From positions 184,704,796 to 184,768,795 of the forward strand of contig CP136068.1 in assembly GCA_032622095.1 (NCBI GenBank): 64,000 bases of DNA, written 5' to 3'. Both the position numbers and the translations under genes were made by a program. Below are positions 42,292 through 53,422 of the stretch, piece by piece. Under the pieces are notes generated by a model that had not been told where the DNA came from, searched no databases, and saw only the letters and a list, made by a program, of their open reading frames with translations. Within the stretch, counting starts at the first letter, position 1. Each line of letters starts with the position of its first letter. Origin of the DNA: Siphonodentalium dalli (lineage: Eukaryota > Mollusca > Scaphopoda > Gadilida > Siphonodentaliidae).

Positions 42292-43467
42292 TTAAATGCA
42301 TGCAGTGACCCTCGGTGGCGAAACCGTTTTCGTTACTTTATCGCCGATAGCTGAGTCCCGAATCGAAGTAAATATTTACATTTGCGCGTAGTTCAGATTA
42401 TGTGTTCTATGGAGTGGTCGTTTTGTTAGAGATGTTCGTCTATATTAGTAGAATGCTACATTCCTCAAATTGGCATAGCCCCTGAATACTAACTTATCAG
42501 TTTCATGCGCTTGAACAAGTCCATAATATGTCTTCTTTTGCCAAAATGTCCTGGTATTTCAAATTTGATTTTCTCACAATATGTCAGGAATTTTATTTAT
42601 AATTTTTTTTACAAACGATTATTAATATTGTGACACAATATTTAAGAATTATCAACCCAATATATTATACCCCCATCTAATTTACGTTATGGCATGAACA
42701 ATATTTAAAATTTCACTGTTTCAGGTACCAAGAACTTTTGTAAAATAGATCTTTTCAAAAATGCAGTTCATATATCCATGATATCATATCTGAATATCGT
42801 GAGAGGAGATTAATTTTTTCTTGATTCATGAAATTTAATGATTATTTCATTTAGAAAGGCAACTATACCCTTAGATAATTGTCATGTCATGGATGTTGAT
42901 CATTGACAAATTGCTCTGATATGAGTTGTTTTATATGTTCATAACCAAGTTAAAGCTGACCAACATATATTTTAACAATGGAGCCATAACTTAAATTACG
43001 AATTTCCGTGTACAAGACGTAATCAAATTAATTGACGGATAGTGGATTGGGCAACGCGTGGCACACACGATCGTGTAAAAAAATAATAAGTTGATACGGG
43101 GCGTAAACTGAAGCCACTCACTGACTAGTGACTATACAGTAACTTAAATGAGTATATGGGACTAGTATGCATATAATATAACATTCATTTGATACATTTG
43201 CTTGAAAACTTTACAAAAATTACTCCAAGGAAAGTTTGTATTTTCACAAATGTTTCGTACTCAACAGACTTTCAAACAATGGAAATCTTGTTACCTTATA
43301 TATTCTAGGACTCCGAGACTATAGGAACCAACAACAATATTTGAGTATACGGTATACCTTTAAGTCTTATGATCTCTTATCACATATTGTCATCGCATTC
43401 AATAGACCTTAAATGGTAAATATTTGATATTCAATTCATGAAAGTTCAAAGGAAAGCACAGACGCGT
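42292..43467. other. AT-rich spacer, no gene seen
   Basis: No long frame, repeat or motif is recognised on either strand. Confidence 0.5.
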
Positions 43468-43735
43468 GTATGGGCATGACACCAGACAGAGTATTTCCAC
43501 AGCGACGTGCATGCAGATATACATCAATAGTGTAGTTACAAATTACATGCATAAATATGCAGGCGTACGTGCTGTGAAGGATGCTACAGATAAAGGACCA
43601 TAGAGACGACTGAGATAACAAGTAACTTTGACGCTGTCTCGTCGTCTCTCGTAACCGATTTCCTCCAGACGAGATGAGACACACTTTCACTTGGTGGTTT
43701 GTCTTACATGCTGCGTGTTGTTGTAACAAACAACT
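43468..43735 (+). repeat. Dispersed repeat, copy 2
   Basis: Partner of 40873-41130. A 127-codon minus-strand open frame (43436-43819) covers it, but that frame is not kept in copy 1 and has no motif, so it is treated as chance. Confidence 0.75.
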
Positions 43736-44003
43736 TCGTGGCCCATTCCTCACATCGTCACATAAGCGTGTATCGTGTAACGGTAAACAATAAAAAACCA
43801 AAAGATTTAAGGATATCACACAGTCTCACTGGGCGATACAAATCTTGAAAGAGCACACCTTTACCGTACAGTTACGCCACATCTCACATACCATGCAGCC
43901 CGTTCATCCATGCACACGTATACTATATGGTATTGCTATGGATATGCCCTTGGTGGGAGAAGTCGGTGAGAGTATATAATTGAAAGAGTAAGCTATATAT
44001 ATA
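43736..44003. other. Spacer
   Basis: No feature recognised; short AT-rich DNA between the dispersed repeat and the hAT-like element. Confidence 0.4.
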
Positions 44004-44463
44004 GAGGATCAGCCCTGGGAATTAGCCTAGGCAATAGGCAATGCCTAGGTAAAAGCAGAGGCAAAATCAGTTTGCCTATAGGTAAAACAAGTTCATTGGG
44101 TTACTAAAATTGATTTGTGTCTATCAGAAATAGAACATCTTTAGCCAAAATGACTTCCTTAAATCACTCTTTACATATATTGTCCTAAAATTGTTTCCAT
44201 GGCACTGGGCCATTAACTAGCTACCCATAAGGGCACTAGTTTTGGAGATGATTTGTGGAATGTATATATATGATGAGTAGTGGCCTGGAAATGTTCTCCA
44301 TAATAACTAAGCATTTCAGGTTATTATTGAATCATATTGATTTGAGATGGCAATTCTGTTGCAAAATTGCCTAGGTAAAATCTGTGTTTGCCTAGGCCGA
44401 TTTCTTTCACCTAGGAAAAATATTGCCTAGGCAAATTTTCCTTAATTCCAAGGGCTGGAGGAT
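44004..44463. mobile_element. hAT-like non-autonomous element
   Basis: Begins CAGCCCTGGGAATTA at 44010 and ends TTAATTCCAAGGGCTG at 44457 (about 448 bp). GAGGAT lies directly outside each end (44004-44009 and 44458-44463). CAG..CTG termini are usual for hAT elements, whose duplications are normally 8 bp, so a 6-bp match is slightly short. The interior repeats the palindrome-containing GCCTAGGCAA or GCCTAGGTAA at least six times, near both ends. No transposase frame. Confidence 0.75.
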
Positions 44464-44615
44464 CTGCAACGAGTCCCCAGTTTATAGCGGAATTTACAAA
44501 ACGAGTCCAGTAAATTAGGTCTGGATCGAGACTTTAGCGAGGTCCAGTCTCCAGACCTAATTTACTGGACGAGTTTTGTAATTTCCGCTATAAACTCGGG
44601 CCGAGTTGTAGATTC
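44460..44615. mobile_element. Foldback element with 65-bp arms
   Basis: Left arm 44460-44524 and right arm 44551-44615 are near-perfect inverses. The shared core is TTTATAGCGGAA, TTACAAAACGAGTCCAGTAA and ATTAGGTCTGG. It abuts the right end of the hAT-like element, so the GAGGAT there is shared by both. Confidence 0.85.
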
Positions 44616-45720
44616 TATTTATTACATGATCCAAAAATATACTTAAGTCAACAAATGGGACGCGAAACTACTGAACATTGGCTTCTATGAGGCATGCGAT
44701 GATGTTTCACGTAACCATTCGTTATTTGCCCGCGTAAAGAAATAGTCCCAGATAAATAAAGACTCTTTGGCGTATTTAATGGCGTAAATTTAATGACATA
44801 ACTTTTCAAACTCTTCATTCATGATGGTTTGTTGGACAAATATTGGAAGCCATATAGTATTTTGAGACGTAGCGTGCGGAATGTTAACAGACGACAAACC
44901 GGAAGTCAAATGTCACATTGCACTATTTCCTGTTATTAAACCAACGGTTAATATCACAATTTATAGAATTGGTTTATTGAATGGAATAAGGGAATAGGAT
45001 CATTTAATAAATATCTTTACCTTACAGTTTCGTCCCAGTTACTAAACATGTTCAGACACAAATACGGGTAACGGGTGTTTCCTGACTCACGTGACCATTC
45101 CGCATATATATATACACGGTCAAATCGTTTAAAAGTGTTGTGACAAACACTCATTTACTACAGTATGTATTGGGTGAGTATACGCAAACATATAGGAATA
45201 TACGAATCTTCCATGACAATTTTAAAAATGCGCGCGGAAAGGAGCAGACGGTTAGCTCAAAGATAGATAACACTTGAGTAACCAATACGAAAACAACACT
45301 TATCGCATTAAGCTGCTTACTTGGCTTCTATCAAAATAAGACGCCATTTTCCCGCCGCCTGCATTGGTCGCTCATTCGGTTATTATATAAAACAAGAAAA
45401 CCATAGTCAGAAACCATTCGTTTATAAGAAGGTTGGGTTATTTCTCTTTGCAACAAGTTTCGTATAAACACGTTGGACACAAAACTTCTAAACGGAATGA
45501 CCATGTACGTGTATAGGCAAAGTGATAACACGCATGAGTCATGTATATAGATGACTTTGGTTGGCAATGGTACACGCGTTACAAGTTACGTATACGTGTG
45601 GCGGAACCTGTCTATTAATGTTTGCAGAGTTAAAGCAGCACATATTTAGCATATATTAACAATACGTACTTTATTCCAAATCAAACATATAATATAAAAC
45701 ACAATACACATACAATTTAC
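44616..45720. other. Spacer, no gene seen
   Basis: No coding signature. It has a CACGTG site near 45091 and a short ATAT run near 45107. The 78-codon minus-strand frame at 45331-45567 has no motif. Confidence 0.45.
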
Positions 45721-45738
45721 GGGGGGGGGGGGGGGGGG
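45721..45738 (+). repeat. Poly-G run, 18 bases
   Basis: Eighteen consecutive G on the + strand in an AT-rich context. Confidence 0.98.
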
Positions 45739-45809
45739 AACAGATTCAAAATGGGAATCCGATAACAAGCTAATACGTGTAATAACTTTTTAAAAGTATT
45801 ATCCTCGGG

Positions 45810-46012
45810 TCAAATAGAGAGTGAGGCGAGAGAGGGGGGGGGAGAAAAAAGAGAGAGGGAGGAGAACGAGAGCGAGAGGGAGGAGAGAGAGGGTGGAGAA
45901 AGATAGAGAACGGGGGGAGAGAGAGGTGGGGAGATAGAGAGGACAGAAAGGGGGTAGAATGGAGCGAGGGAGGGGTTAGATGAGGAGGAGGAGGAGAGAT
46001 AGGGAGTTTGAC
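45810..46012 (+). repeat. Purine-rich low-complexity tract
   Basis: About 200 bases almost wholly of A and G (GAGAGGGGGGG, GAGGAGGAGG and similar). Such tracts can form triplex DNA. The minus-strand Ser/Pro/Leu-rich open frame across it is a composition artefact. Confidence 0.9.
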
Positions 46013-46019
46013 ATACCAT

Positions 46020-46533
46020 ATATGATCGACGTATAATTATAAAGTTATGATTACGCGCGCCGTATGTATACTAATGTACAGATTCTTGTTTCGCCTGGGC
46101 GCTGCCATAGCGCTGGGGTTCTATTTATAGAATGTTAATTAATGGGACACATTAAAAGCTGTAGTGCTACCACGAGGCTGAGCTGTAGTGCGACCCGAGG
46201 CCGATCCCGGTAAAAGGTGATTGATAATTTCAATTTCGTTTATTGGCGTTTACATTATGTCAATAATGTTGATTTTTGGTTTGTGCCAATTACAAATAAC
46301 AGAAATGAAAAAGATTCTATAATTACAATCATGGGTATATAATATATGATCTTGAGCGCATTTTTTATGATTTATTTCAAGGCGTCTTCTGGGACATAAT
46401 AATGCTCGTAGAAAGGTAGTTCGGGGATTTATCGACCCATATTTAGATAACGGGTATAATTCAAATTGAATCAAAAGCGAACTTTAATATTATTAGGGAC
46501 ATGTATTTTGGAGCGCAAACGTGTGCCGTGGCT
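46020..46533. other. Spacer, no gene seen
   Basis: No recognised feature. A 74-codon minus-strand frame (46250-46474) has no motif. Confidence 0.4.
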
Positions 46534-46934
46534 TTAACCCTTTACCCAACAAACCGGCCAAAACCGGCCAAATAAAGCTTCAACAGCCTAAAATATCTTC
46601 GGTCTGTCTCAATAGAACCATACAAATATGGATATCATTGGAACCGGCTCCTTGACCACATTGTGATAGTTACATTTATGCCCTGTGCCAATGCATTCTC
46701 TTATATATGCGAGTCGACCATAGGTCGCCTCGCATATATAAGAGAATGCATTGGCCAAAAAAAAAATCATTTTTTAACACTTTTTACCATTTTTTCTTAC
46801 ATTCTTTAACAATTTTATAATTTTTAATGTGTTAAGCCAATGCATTCTCTTATATATGCGAGGCGACCTATGGTCGACTCGCATATATAAGAGAATGCAT
46901 TGGCACAGGGCCGTTCTGTTGGGTAAAGGGTTAA
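46534..46934. mobile_element. piggyBac-like MITE with nested hairpins
   Basis: TTAA duplications at 46534-46537 and 46931-46934 flank CCCTTTACCCAACA and its perfect inverse TGTTGGGTAAAGGG. With the duplications the perfect inverted repeat is 19 bp (46533-46551 and 46917-46935). The CCC start after TTAA is typical of piggyBac. Inside are two near-perfect hairpins, 46687-46755 and 46836-46904, both beginning GCCAATGCATTCTCTTATAT and folding back on themselves. The two are inverted relative to each other around an A/T-rich linker. The core family recurs at 59621 and 61514. A 176-codon + strand frame starts inside it by chance. Confidence 0.88.
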
Positions 46935-46935
46935 A

Positions 46936-47640
46936 TAAAGCAATTGTGCCAACGCAGCCCGTTTGCTTAACGATACTCCTTATTCCTTTGATCTACGATA
47001 CACTTAAGCTTGAGCCACACGGACCAAGTCTATTTGTTGCTCTCGGCTGTCCAATTACACAATCTCAGAATGGGAGTAACATCAAAGAGTGCAAAGCTAC
47101 AACATTCCAGCACGCCAAAACCTATGAAGCCGAGCTCATCACATCCACTCAAAACCTACGAAGCCGAGCGCATCACATCCACTCGTTCTCATGCTTTCTC
47201 TCGCGTAATTCCGTCCTTGACAGATCTACCTGGAATCACATGGAAAAATACAAGATTCGTCATATATTCGCCTTCAAATGGAACACCGGCCAGTCGCGTG
47301 CGATGTGTGAAAACAGGCGCGCGGCTCACGTCTGTTATAAGGCATCTGATTGGCTATAGTAGCGTTTTTCGCGGCGCATGCCAAGTCGGTTAATAAACAT
47401 GATCTAGCCTGGATTCCGGCAGGCTTACGGCGGCATTATGTGGGATATAAATACCGATCTAATAGTGCTGTACCGGATTTACCATTGTTTATTCAGTACA
47501 GGTCTTACGTACGTTGTCGCCTCACTCGACGATCTGTAATGTTTTCTCGCACCCAACATGAACGCCTCATGCTGCTATTCACGTTAGAGTTAAGTCATGT
47601 CCACGATTCATTACTTGAATGAGCCAAAACTAGATCATGC
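46936..47640 (+). other. Unassigned stretch with promoter-like signals
   Basis: Less AT-rich than its surroundings and holding overlapping + strand open frames (46829-47359, 47010-47393, 47350-47622) that match no family I recognise. One frame begins in the neighbouring MITE. Signals seen are an inverted CCAAT (TGATTGGCT at about 47347), then GGATATAAATA at about 47442, some 90 bp apart. CACACGGACCAAG near 47016 looks like a transposon end, but no partner was found. Neither a gene nor an element can be called. Confidence 0.3.
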
Positions 47641-47670
47641 CATGAATCTCTACTATGCATGCTAACGCCC

Positions 47671-48092
47671 GTAGAGATCATAATTATTCCACCAGTATAC
47701 AAAAACTTGGAACGTTTTGACACTATATGTGAATGTCCCAACTCGAAATTGCATGTTTTTATGTGATTTTGTGAGCCGATATCGCAATAAACATTGAATT
47801 AATTACCCAGGAAAAGTTCCATAATTGTAAGAAACGCAAAGCAAAATCACTCACAAAGTCACTTAAATCGTGAAATTCAAGTTGGGACCTTCTCCCACAG
47901 TGAAGTACATTATTAAGAAAGAGATAATAACAAAGAAATATATTCCCTTTGTTCCCTGTCAAAACTTCAAAAAGTTCCCAGGTTTTGTACTGGTGGAATC
48001 AGTCTAAGTAAACTCATACCTAAATATTCATAACACCATTGAAATATAGAGTCGACGTTCACCCAGACTGTGGTGGAATATGATCTCTACTG
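47671..48092. mobile_element. Inverted-repeat element with nested arms
   Basis: Outer ends are GTAGAGATCATAATTATTCC (left) and GGAATATGATCTCTAC (right, to 48090). Inner arms pair ATTCCACCAGTA (47687) with TACTGGTGGAAT (to 47999). Pairing continues inward, with gaps, through GGAAC..TTTTGACA and TCCCAACT(C/T)GAA. Two overlapping inverted repeats sharing ATTCCACCA suggest a MITE that gained an extra arm. No clear target duplication. Confidence 0.65.
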
Positions 48093-48279
48093 GCGGTTTC
48101 TAAGCCAAAACGTGAGACATCGTGACGATATTAGAACTCCACATGGGACAACATTTGGCAAACAAGGAATCGTGCCAATCCATACTTATTCTTTTGAAAT
48201 AAATTGACATTTCCACAACTACCCCACAACATATATGAACGCACAACTTTAAATAACATCGGCTTATAACTAACAATAG

Positions 48280-48528
48280 CAATGCAGATGGAATAAAAGT
48301 ACATGTAAAGACACGAAATGCCCGTTATGTGGCGAAAATGTATGTGATGAATACCATTTTGTTATTTTGTGTACTGAACTCAACGATCTGCGAGAAACCT
48401 ATATACCGAAGTATTACTGGGAAAACCCTAACATAAATAAATTCTACAGACAGCTGTCACTGCTTAACATAAGTATATTGAAAAGAGTGAGCATTTTCTT
48501 AAAATTAGCATTTATAAAGTTACCATGA
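48280..48528 (+). pseudogene. C-terminal remnant of a LINE ORF2 polyprotein
   Basis: An open frame of 82 codons with no start, preceded by a stop (48277-48279) and ending at TGA 48526-48528. It contains CPLCGENVCDEYHFVILC (from about 48319), then a LRETYIPKYYW stretch, then a basic hydrophobic tail. A Cys-x2-Cys..His..Cys knuckle followed by Tyr-rich sequence is the familiar C-terminus of non-LTR retrotransposon ORF2 proteins, where it follows the reverse transcriptase. The reverse transcriptase and endonuclease are missing, as expected for a 5'-truncated insertion. The clade cannot be fixed from this piece. Confidence 0.75.
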
Positions 48529-48798
48529 AGCAAGTATTACATTATATTATATATAATGTAAATATTATATGAATTAAACCATTTCAGAAAACATATTCCC
48601 AAATGTATTAGCATTATTTGTATTTATTATCAATATCATATGATATGATGAACTCATTTATTGATGTATATGTATGTTGTGTATTGTTTGTATAATGTTG
48701 TGTAAATAAGTTGTATGGCATGTTGCAACTTAGATGTTGACTTTGCTAATAAACAATTCAACATGTAGTAGAAATAAAATAAAAATAAATAAATCAGT
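48529..48798 (+). mobile_element. LINE 3' untranslated tail
   Basis: Follows the ORF2 remnant. AT-rich and ending with AATAAAC (about 48750) and then an A-rich AAATAAAATAAAAATAAATA (about 48772-48795), as expected for a LINE 3' end. The exact end is uncertain. Confidence 0.55.
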
Positions 48799-49133
48799 TT
48801 TGAAAAATACCGCCACCTCACACCTCCCCAATTTGGCGCCCAACGTAGAAGCTTGGCGAACAATCTCACATAAATGGCGGCTTTAATGGCCGACGAATTA
48901 TCGTACCGTAGACTACGCATTTATGTTTTCGTGTTGCAGTGAATAACCTAAGATATTATACACTAATCCGCTCCCAGATTTGTTTTTAATCCTGACTCGA
49001 GGTTCCCTATATACAAAAATGCCAAGGGTCACAATTTCGATGAATTAGTTGCTTAAAAACAAGTGTCTTTTGTCTGGGGTGGCGGAATACGCGAGGGGGG
49101 GGGGGGGCATTGCACATGTCCCTCTCTTGCACT
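48799..49133. other. Spacer with a G13 run
   Basis: No gene seen. Thirteen consecutive G at 49095-49107, just before the 82-bp array. Confidence 0.6.
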
Positions 49134-51207
49134 AACATGCATGGCCTTGTATTGACAGGTTGGTTGTTTCCGGTCGAAGGGCGGGCAGGATGTTCATAAT
49201 CCCATTTGCGGCCCCCTTCACCCTATATAACATGCATGGCAGGTTGGTTGTTTCCGATCAAAGGGTGGGCAGGATGTTCAGAATGCCATTTGCGTCCCCT
49301 TCACCCTATAACATGCATGGTAGGTTGGTTGTTTCTGGTCGAAGGGCGGCAGGATGTTCGGAATGCCATTTGCAACCTCTTCACCCTATAACATGCATGG
49401 CAGGCTGGTTGTCTCCGACCAAAGGGCGGCAGGATATTCGGAATGCCATTTGCGGTCCCCTTCACCCTATATAACATGCATGGCAGGTTGGTTGTTTCCG
49501 ATCAAAGGGCGGGCAGGATGTTCGGAATCCCATTTGATGCCCCCTTCACCCTATAACATGCATGGCAGGTTGGTTGTTTCCGATCAAAGGGCGGGCAGGA
49601 TGTTCGGAACGCCATTTGCGGCCCCCTTCACCCTATAACATGCATGACAGGTTGGTTGTCTCCGATCGAATGGTGGGCAGGATGTTCGGGACGCCATTTG
49701 CGGCCCCCTTCACCCTATAACATGCATGGCAGGTTGGTTGTTTCTGGTCGAAGGACATGCAGGATGTTCGGAATCCCATTTGAGGTCCCCTTCACCCTAT
49801 ATAACATGCATGGCAGGTTGGTTGTCTCCGATCGAAGGGCGGGCAGGATGTTTAGAATGCCATTTGCGGCCCCCTTCACCCTATATAACATGCATGACAG
49901 GTTGGTTGTCTCCGATCGAAGGGCGGGCAGGATGTTCGGAATGCCATTTGCGGTCCCCTTCACCCTATAACATGCATGGCAGGTTGGTTGTTTCTGGTCG
50001 AAGGACATGCAGGATGTTCGGAATGCCATTTGATGCCACCTTCGCCCTATAACATGCATGGCAGGTTGGTTGTTTCTGGTCGAAGGGCGGCAGGATGTTC
50101 GGAATGCCATTTGCGTCCCCTTCACCCTATAACACGCATGGCAGGTAGGTTGTTTCTGGTCGAAGGACGGTCTGGATGTTCAGAATGCCATTTGCGCCCC
50201 CTTCACCCTATATAACATGCATGGCAGGCTGGTTGTCTCCGATCGAAGGGCGGGCAGGATGTTCGGAATCCCATTCAAGGTCCCCTTCACCCTATAAAAT
50301 GCATGGCAGGTTGGTTGTTTCTGGTCGAAGGGCGGCAGGATATTCGGAATGCCATTTGCGGCCCCCTTCGCCCTATAATATGCATGACATTTCATGGCTG
50401 GTTGTTTCCGATCGAAGGGTGGGCAGGATGTTCAGAATCCCATTTGCGTCCCCTTCACCCTATATAACATGCATGGCAGGTTGGTTGTTTCCGATCGAAA
50501 GGCGGTCAGGATATTCAGAATGCCATTTGCGGCCCCCCTTCACCCTATAACATGCATGGCAGGTTGGTTGTCTCCGATCAAAGGGCGGCGGGATGTTTAG
50601 AATGCCATTTGCAGCCCCCTTCACCCTATAACATGCATGGCAGGTTGGTTGTCTCCGATCAAATGGCGGCAGGATATTCGGCATGTCATTTGCGACCCCC
50701 TTCACCCTATACTATATGCATGGCAGGCTGGTTGTTTCCGATCGAATGGTGGGCATCATGTTCAGAATCCAATTTGCGGTCCTCTTCACCCTATATAACA
50801 TGCATGGCAGGTTGGTTGTTTCCGATCGAAGGGTGGTCAGGATATTCAGAATGCCATTTGCGGCCCCCTTCACCCTATCACATGCATGACAAGTTGGTTG
50901 TCTCCGATCGAAGGACATGCAGGATATTCATAATGCCATTTGCGGCCCCCTTCACCCTATAACATGCATGACAGGTTGGTTGTCTCCGATCGAAGGACAA
51001 GCAGGATATTCATAATGCCATTTGCGGTCCTCTTCACCCTATATAACATGCATGGCAGGTTGGCTGTTTTCGGACGAATGCTGCATGGACATGATGTTCG
51101 GAACGCCATTGGCGGCCCTCTTCTCCCTATAACACGCATGGCAGGTGGGTGTTTAGATCGAAGGCTGGGGGGGGGCAGGAAGTTCTGAATGACATTTGCG
51201 GCCCCCT
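49134..51207. repeat. 81-84-bp minisatellite, about 25 copies
   Basis: Unit landmarks in order: GCATGGCAGGTTGGTTGT, TTCCGATCGAAGGGCGGGCA, GGATGTTCGGAATGCCATTT, GCGGCCCCCTTCACCCTATA. Length varies by loss of one G in GGGCGGGC and by ATATAAC against ATAAC. Divergence is moderate and rises at the right end, where the last units (51060-51207) are the most changed. The many overlapping open frames on both strands are products of the repeat. The unit has a GC-box-like GGGCGGG and a TATAA-like stretch, but no function is shown. Confidence 0.97.
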
Positions 51208-52084
51208 ACATATTATATGGCTTTATCGTTTATGTTGTATATAGCTGGTCTGGATTTACGATTGCGTCACGGGTAGAGTGGCAGCCATTGTGTGTGTCGG
51301 CCTTGCAGTTGTCCCTTGCTTAGATCATACATGTGTACACATCATGTTTCCGATATCATGAACAGTGGGTGCATGGAATCCACGCAATCTGTCTGTGTGC
51401 TCAACATGCACAGCGTGTCCTGTAATCAATACAGCAGCATTTGTAACACAACGCCGGTGGCCTGCATGGTCATGGGGCGATTGTATTGAGTGAAATATTC
51501 CATTGATATCAGATTTACGCAAATATGCAGAACTGGCACTTTAATAACCGCACAATAGCGCACATTATGTAAACTGTGAGTCTGCATTCCGTATGCATTT
51601 GCAAATGAAATAACATTTCAACGGTGCATGGGAACTTGGCACACTTTTACGAATTCCTCAGTCAATACATGGGATACAAACTTGTGTTATTCGACATTAT
51701 GTAAACTCAAAATTTGTTCTCGCCATGTACAAACGTTTCTGTTATCGCCTTCTTGTGATTTTATAATAATGTATATTGTCAATTGTGTATACGAGAGAGG
51801 GGCTATACTTAAGTTGAAAGATCCCTTTAGTATATTTATATACGAATAAAATATGTTTAAAGGAAAAAAAGTATAAACTTCGGAGCGCCACTCAACTCTT
51901 TCTTGATAAATGGACTATCTCATGTATGCAGTCATCACAGTATACATTAGAATGGTCTATTATTCAACTGTATGGATGTTCAGGCAATATAAGCAGACGA
52001 CATATAGACCAAAAGACAATACGAATGCTGAAGAGCTCCCATTGATTGGTGGGAAATGTTCAGATATCAACAAACGGCCGCGGC
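51208..52084. other. Spacer between two minisatellites
   Basis: No repeat, element or gene is recognised. Short open frames on both strands lack motifs. GATTGGTGGG near 52044 precedes the next array. Confidence 0.45.
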
Positions 52085-53422
52085 TAGAGGGTTTCCGTGT
52101 GTGTGGGGGGGGGGGGTGTCCACCAGAGGGCAGAACATAATACACTGGGCCGTGTGTGGGAGGGGGTCCACCAGAGGGCAGAACATATATAATACACTAG
52201 GCCGACCATGGTTCTAGAGGGTTTCCGTGTGTGGGGGGGGGGGTGTCCACCAGAGGGCAGAAAACATAATACACTGGGCCGACCATGGTTCTAGAGGGTT
52301 TCCGTGTGTGGGGGGGGGGTGTCCACCAGAGGGCAGAAAACATAATACACTGGGTCGACCATGGTTCTAGAGGGTTTCCGTGTGTGTGTGTGGGGGGGGG
52401 GGGGGTGTCCACCAGAGGGCAGAAAACATAATACACTGGGTCGACCATGGTTCTAGAGGGTTTCCGTGTGTGTGTGGGGGGGGGGGTGTCCACCAGAGGG
52501 CAGAAAACATAGTACACTGCATGGGCCGACCATGGTTCTAGAGGGTTTCCGTGTGTGTGGGGGGGGGGGGGGTGTCCACCAGAGGGCAGAAAACATAATA
52601 CACTGGGCCGACCATGGTTCTAGATGGTTTCCGTGTGTGTGGGGGGGGGGGGTGTCCACCAGAGGGCAGAAAACATAATACACTGGGCCGACCATGGTTC
52701 TAGAGGGTTTCCGTGTGTGGGGGGGGGGGGTGTCCACCAGAGGGCAGAAAACATAATACACTGGGTCGACCATGGTTCTAGAGGGTTTCCGTGTGTGTGT
52801 GTGTGGGGGGGGGGGGGTGTCCACCAGAGGGCAGAAAACATAATACACTGGACCGACCATGGTTCTAGAGGGTTTCCGTGTGTGTGTGTGTGTGGGGGGG
52901 GGGTGTCCACCAGAGGGCAGGAAACATAGTACACTGCATGGGCCGACCATGGTTCTAGAGGGTTTCCGTGTGTGTGTGGGGGGGGGGGTGTCCACCAGAG
53001 GGCAGAAAACATAATACACTGGGCCGACCATGGTTCTAGAGGGTTTCCGTGTGTGTGTGGGGGGTGTCCACCAGAGGACAGAACATAATACACTGGGCCG
53101 ACCATGGTTCTAGAGGGTTTCCGTGTGTGTGTGGGGGGGGGGGTGTCCACCAGAGGGTAGAACATAATACACTGGGCCGACCATGGTTCTAGAGGGTTTC
53201 CGTGTGTGTGTGGGGGGGGGGGGGTGTCCACCAGAGGGTAGAACATAATACACTGGGCCGACCATGGTTCTAGAGGGTTTCCGTGTGTGGGGGGTGTCCA
53301 CCAGAGGGCAGAACATAATACACTGGGCCGACATGGTTCTAGAGGGTTTCCGTGTGTGTGTGGGGGGGGGGGGGGTGTCCACCAGAGGGTAGAACGTAAT
53401 ACACTGGGCCGACCATGGTTCT
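52085..53422 (+). repeat. About 80-bp minisatellite with G-run and CTCF-like core, 17 copies
   Basis: Each unit reads GACCATGGTTCTAGAGGGTT, TCCGTGTGTG with a variable GT tail, a run of about 6-14 G, TGTCCACCAGAGGGCAG, AACATAATACACTGGGCC. CCACCAGAGGGCA fits the CTCF core CCASYAGRKGGCR at every position. Thirteen of 17 units keep it exactly (first at 52120-52132); unit 13 has GGACAG and units 14, 15 and 17 have GGGTAG. The second unit is shortened. Length differences come mainly from the GT and G runs. Pro/His-rich minus-strand frames are artefacts. Confidence 0.97.

Noticed and set aside
43436-43819. 127-codon minus-strand frame
   Set aside because: It covers a dispersed repeat whose other copy does not keep the frame.
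45810-46019. Ser/Pro/Leu-rich minus-strand frame
   Set aside because: Composition artefact of the GA-rich tract.
46829-47359. 176-codon + strand frame
   Set aside because: Its start lies in the hairpin of the piggyBac-like MITE, and no motif appears in the rest.
49160-51188. Many overlapping 60-136-codon frames on both strands
   Set aside because: All are translations of the 82-bp unit in different frames; no frame is kept when unit length varies.
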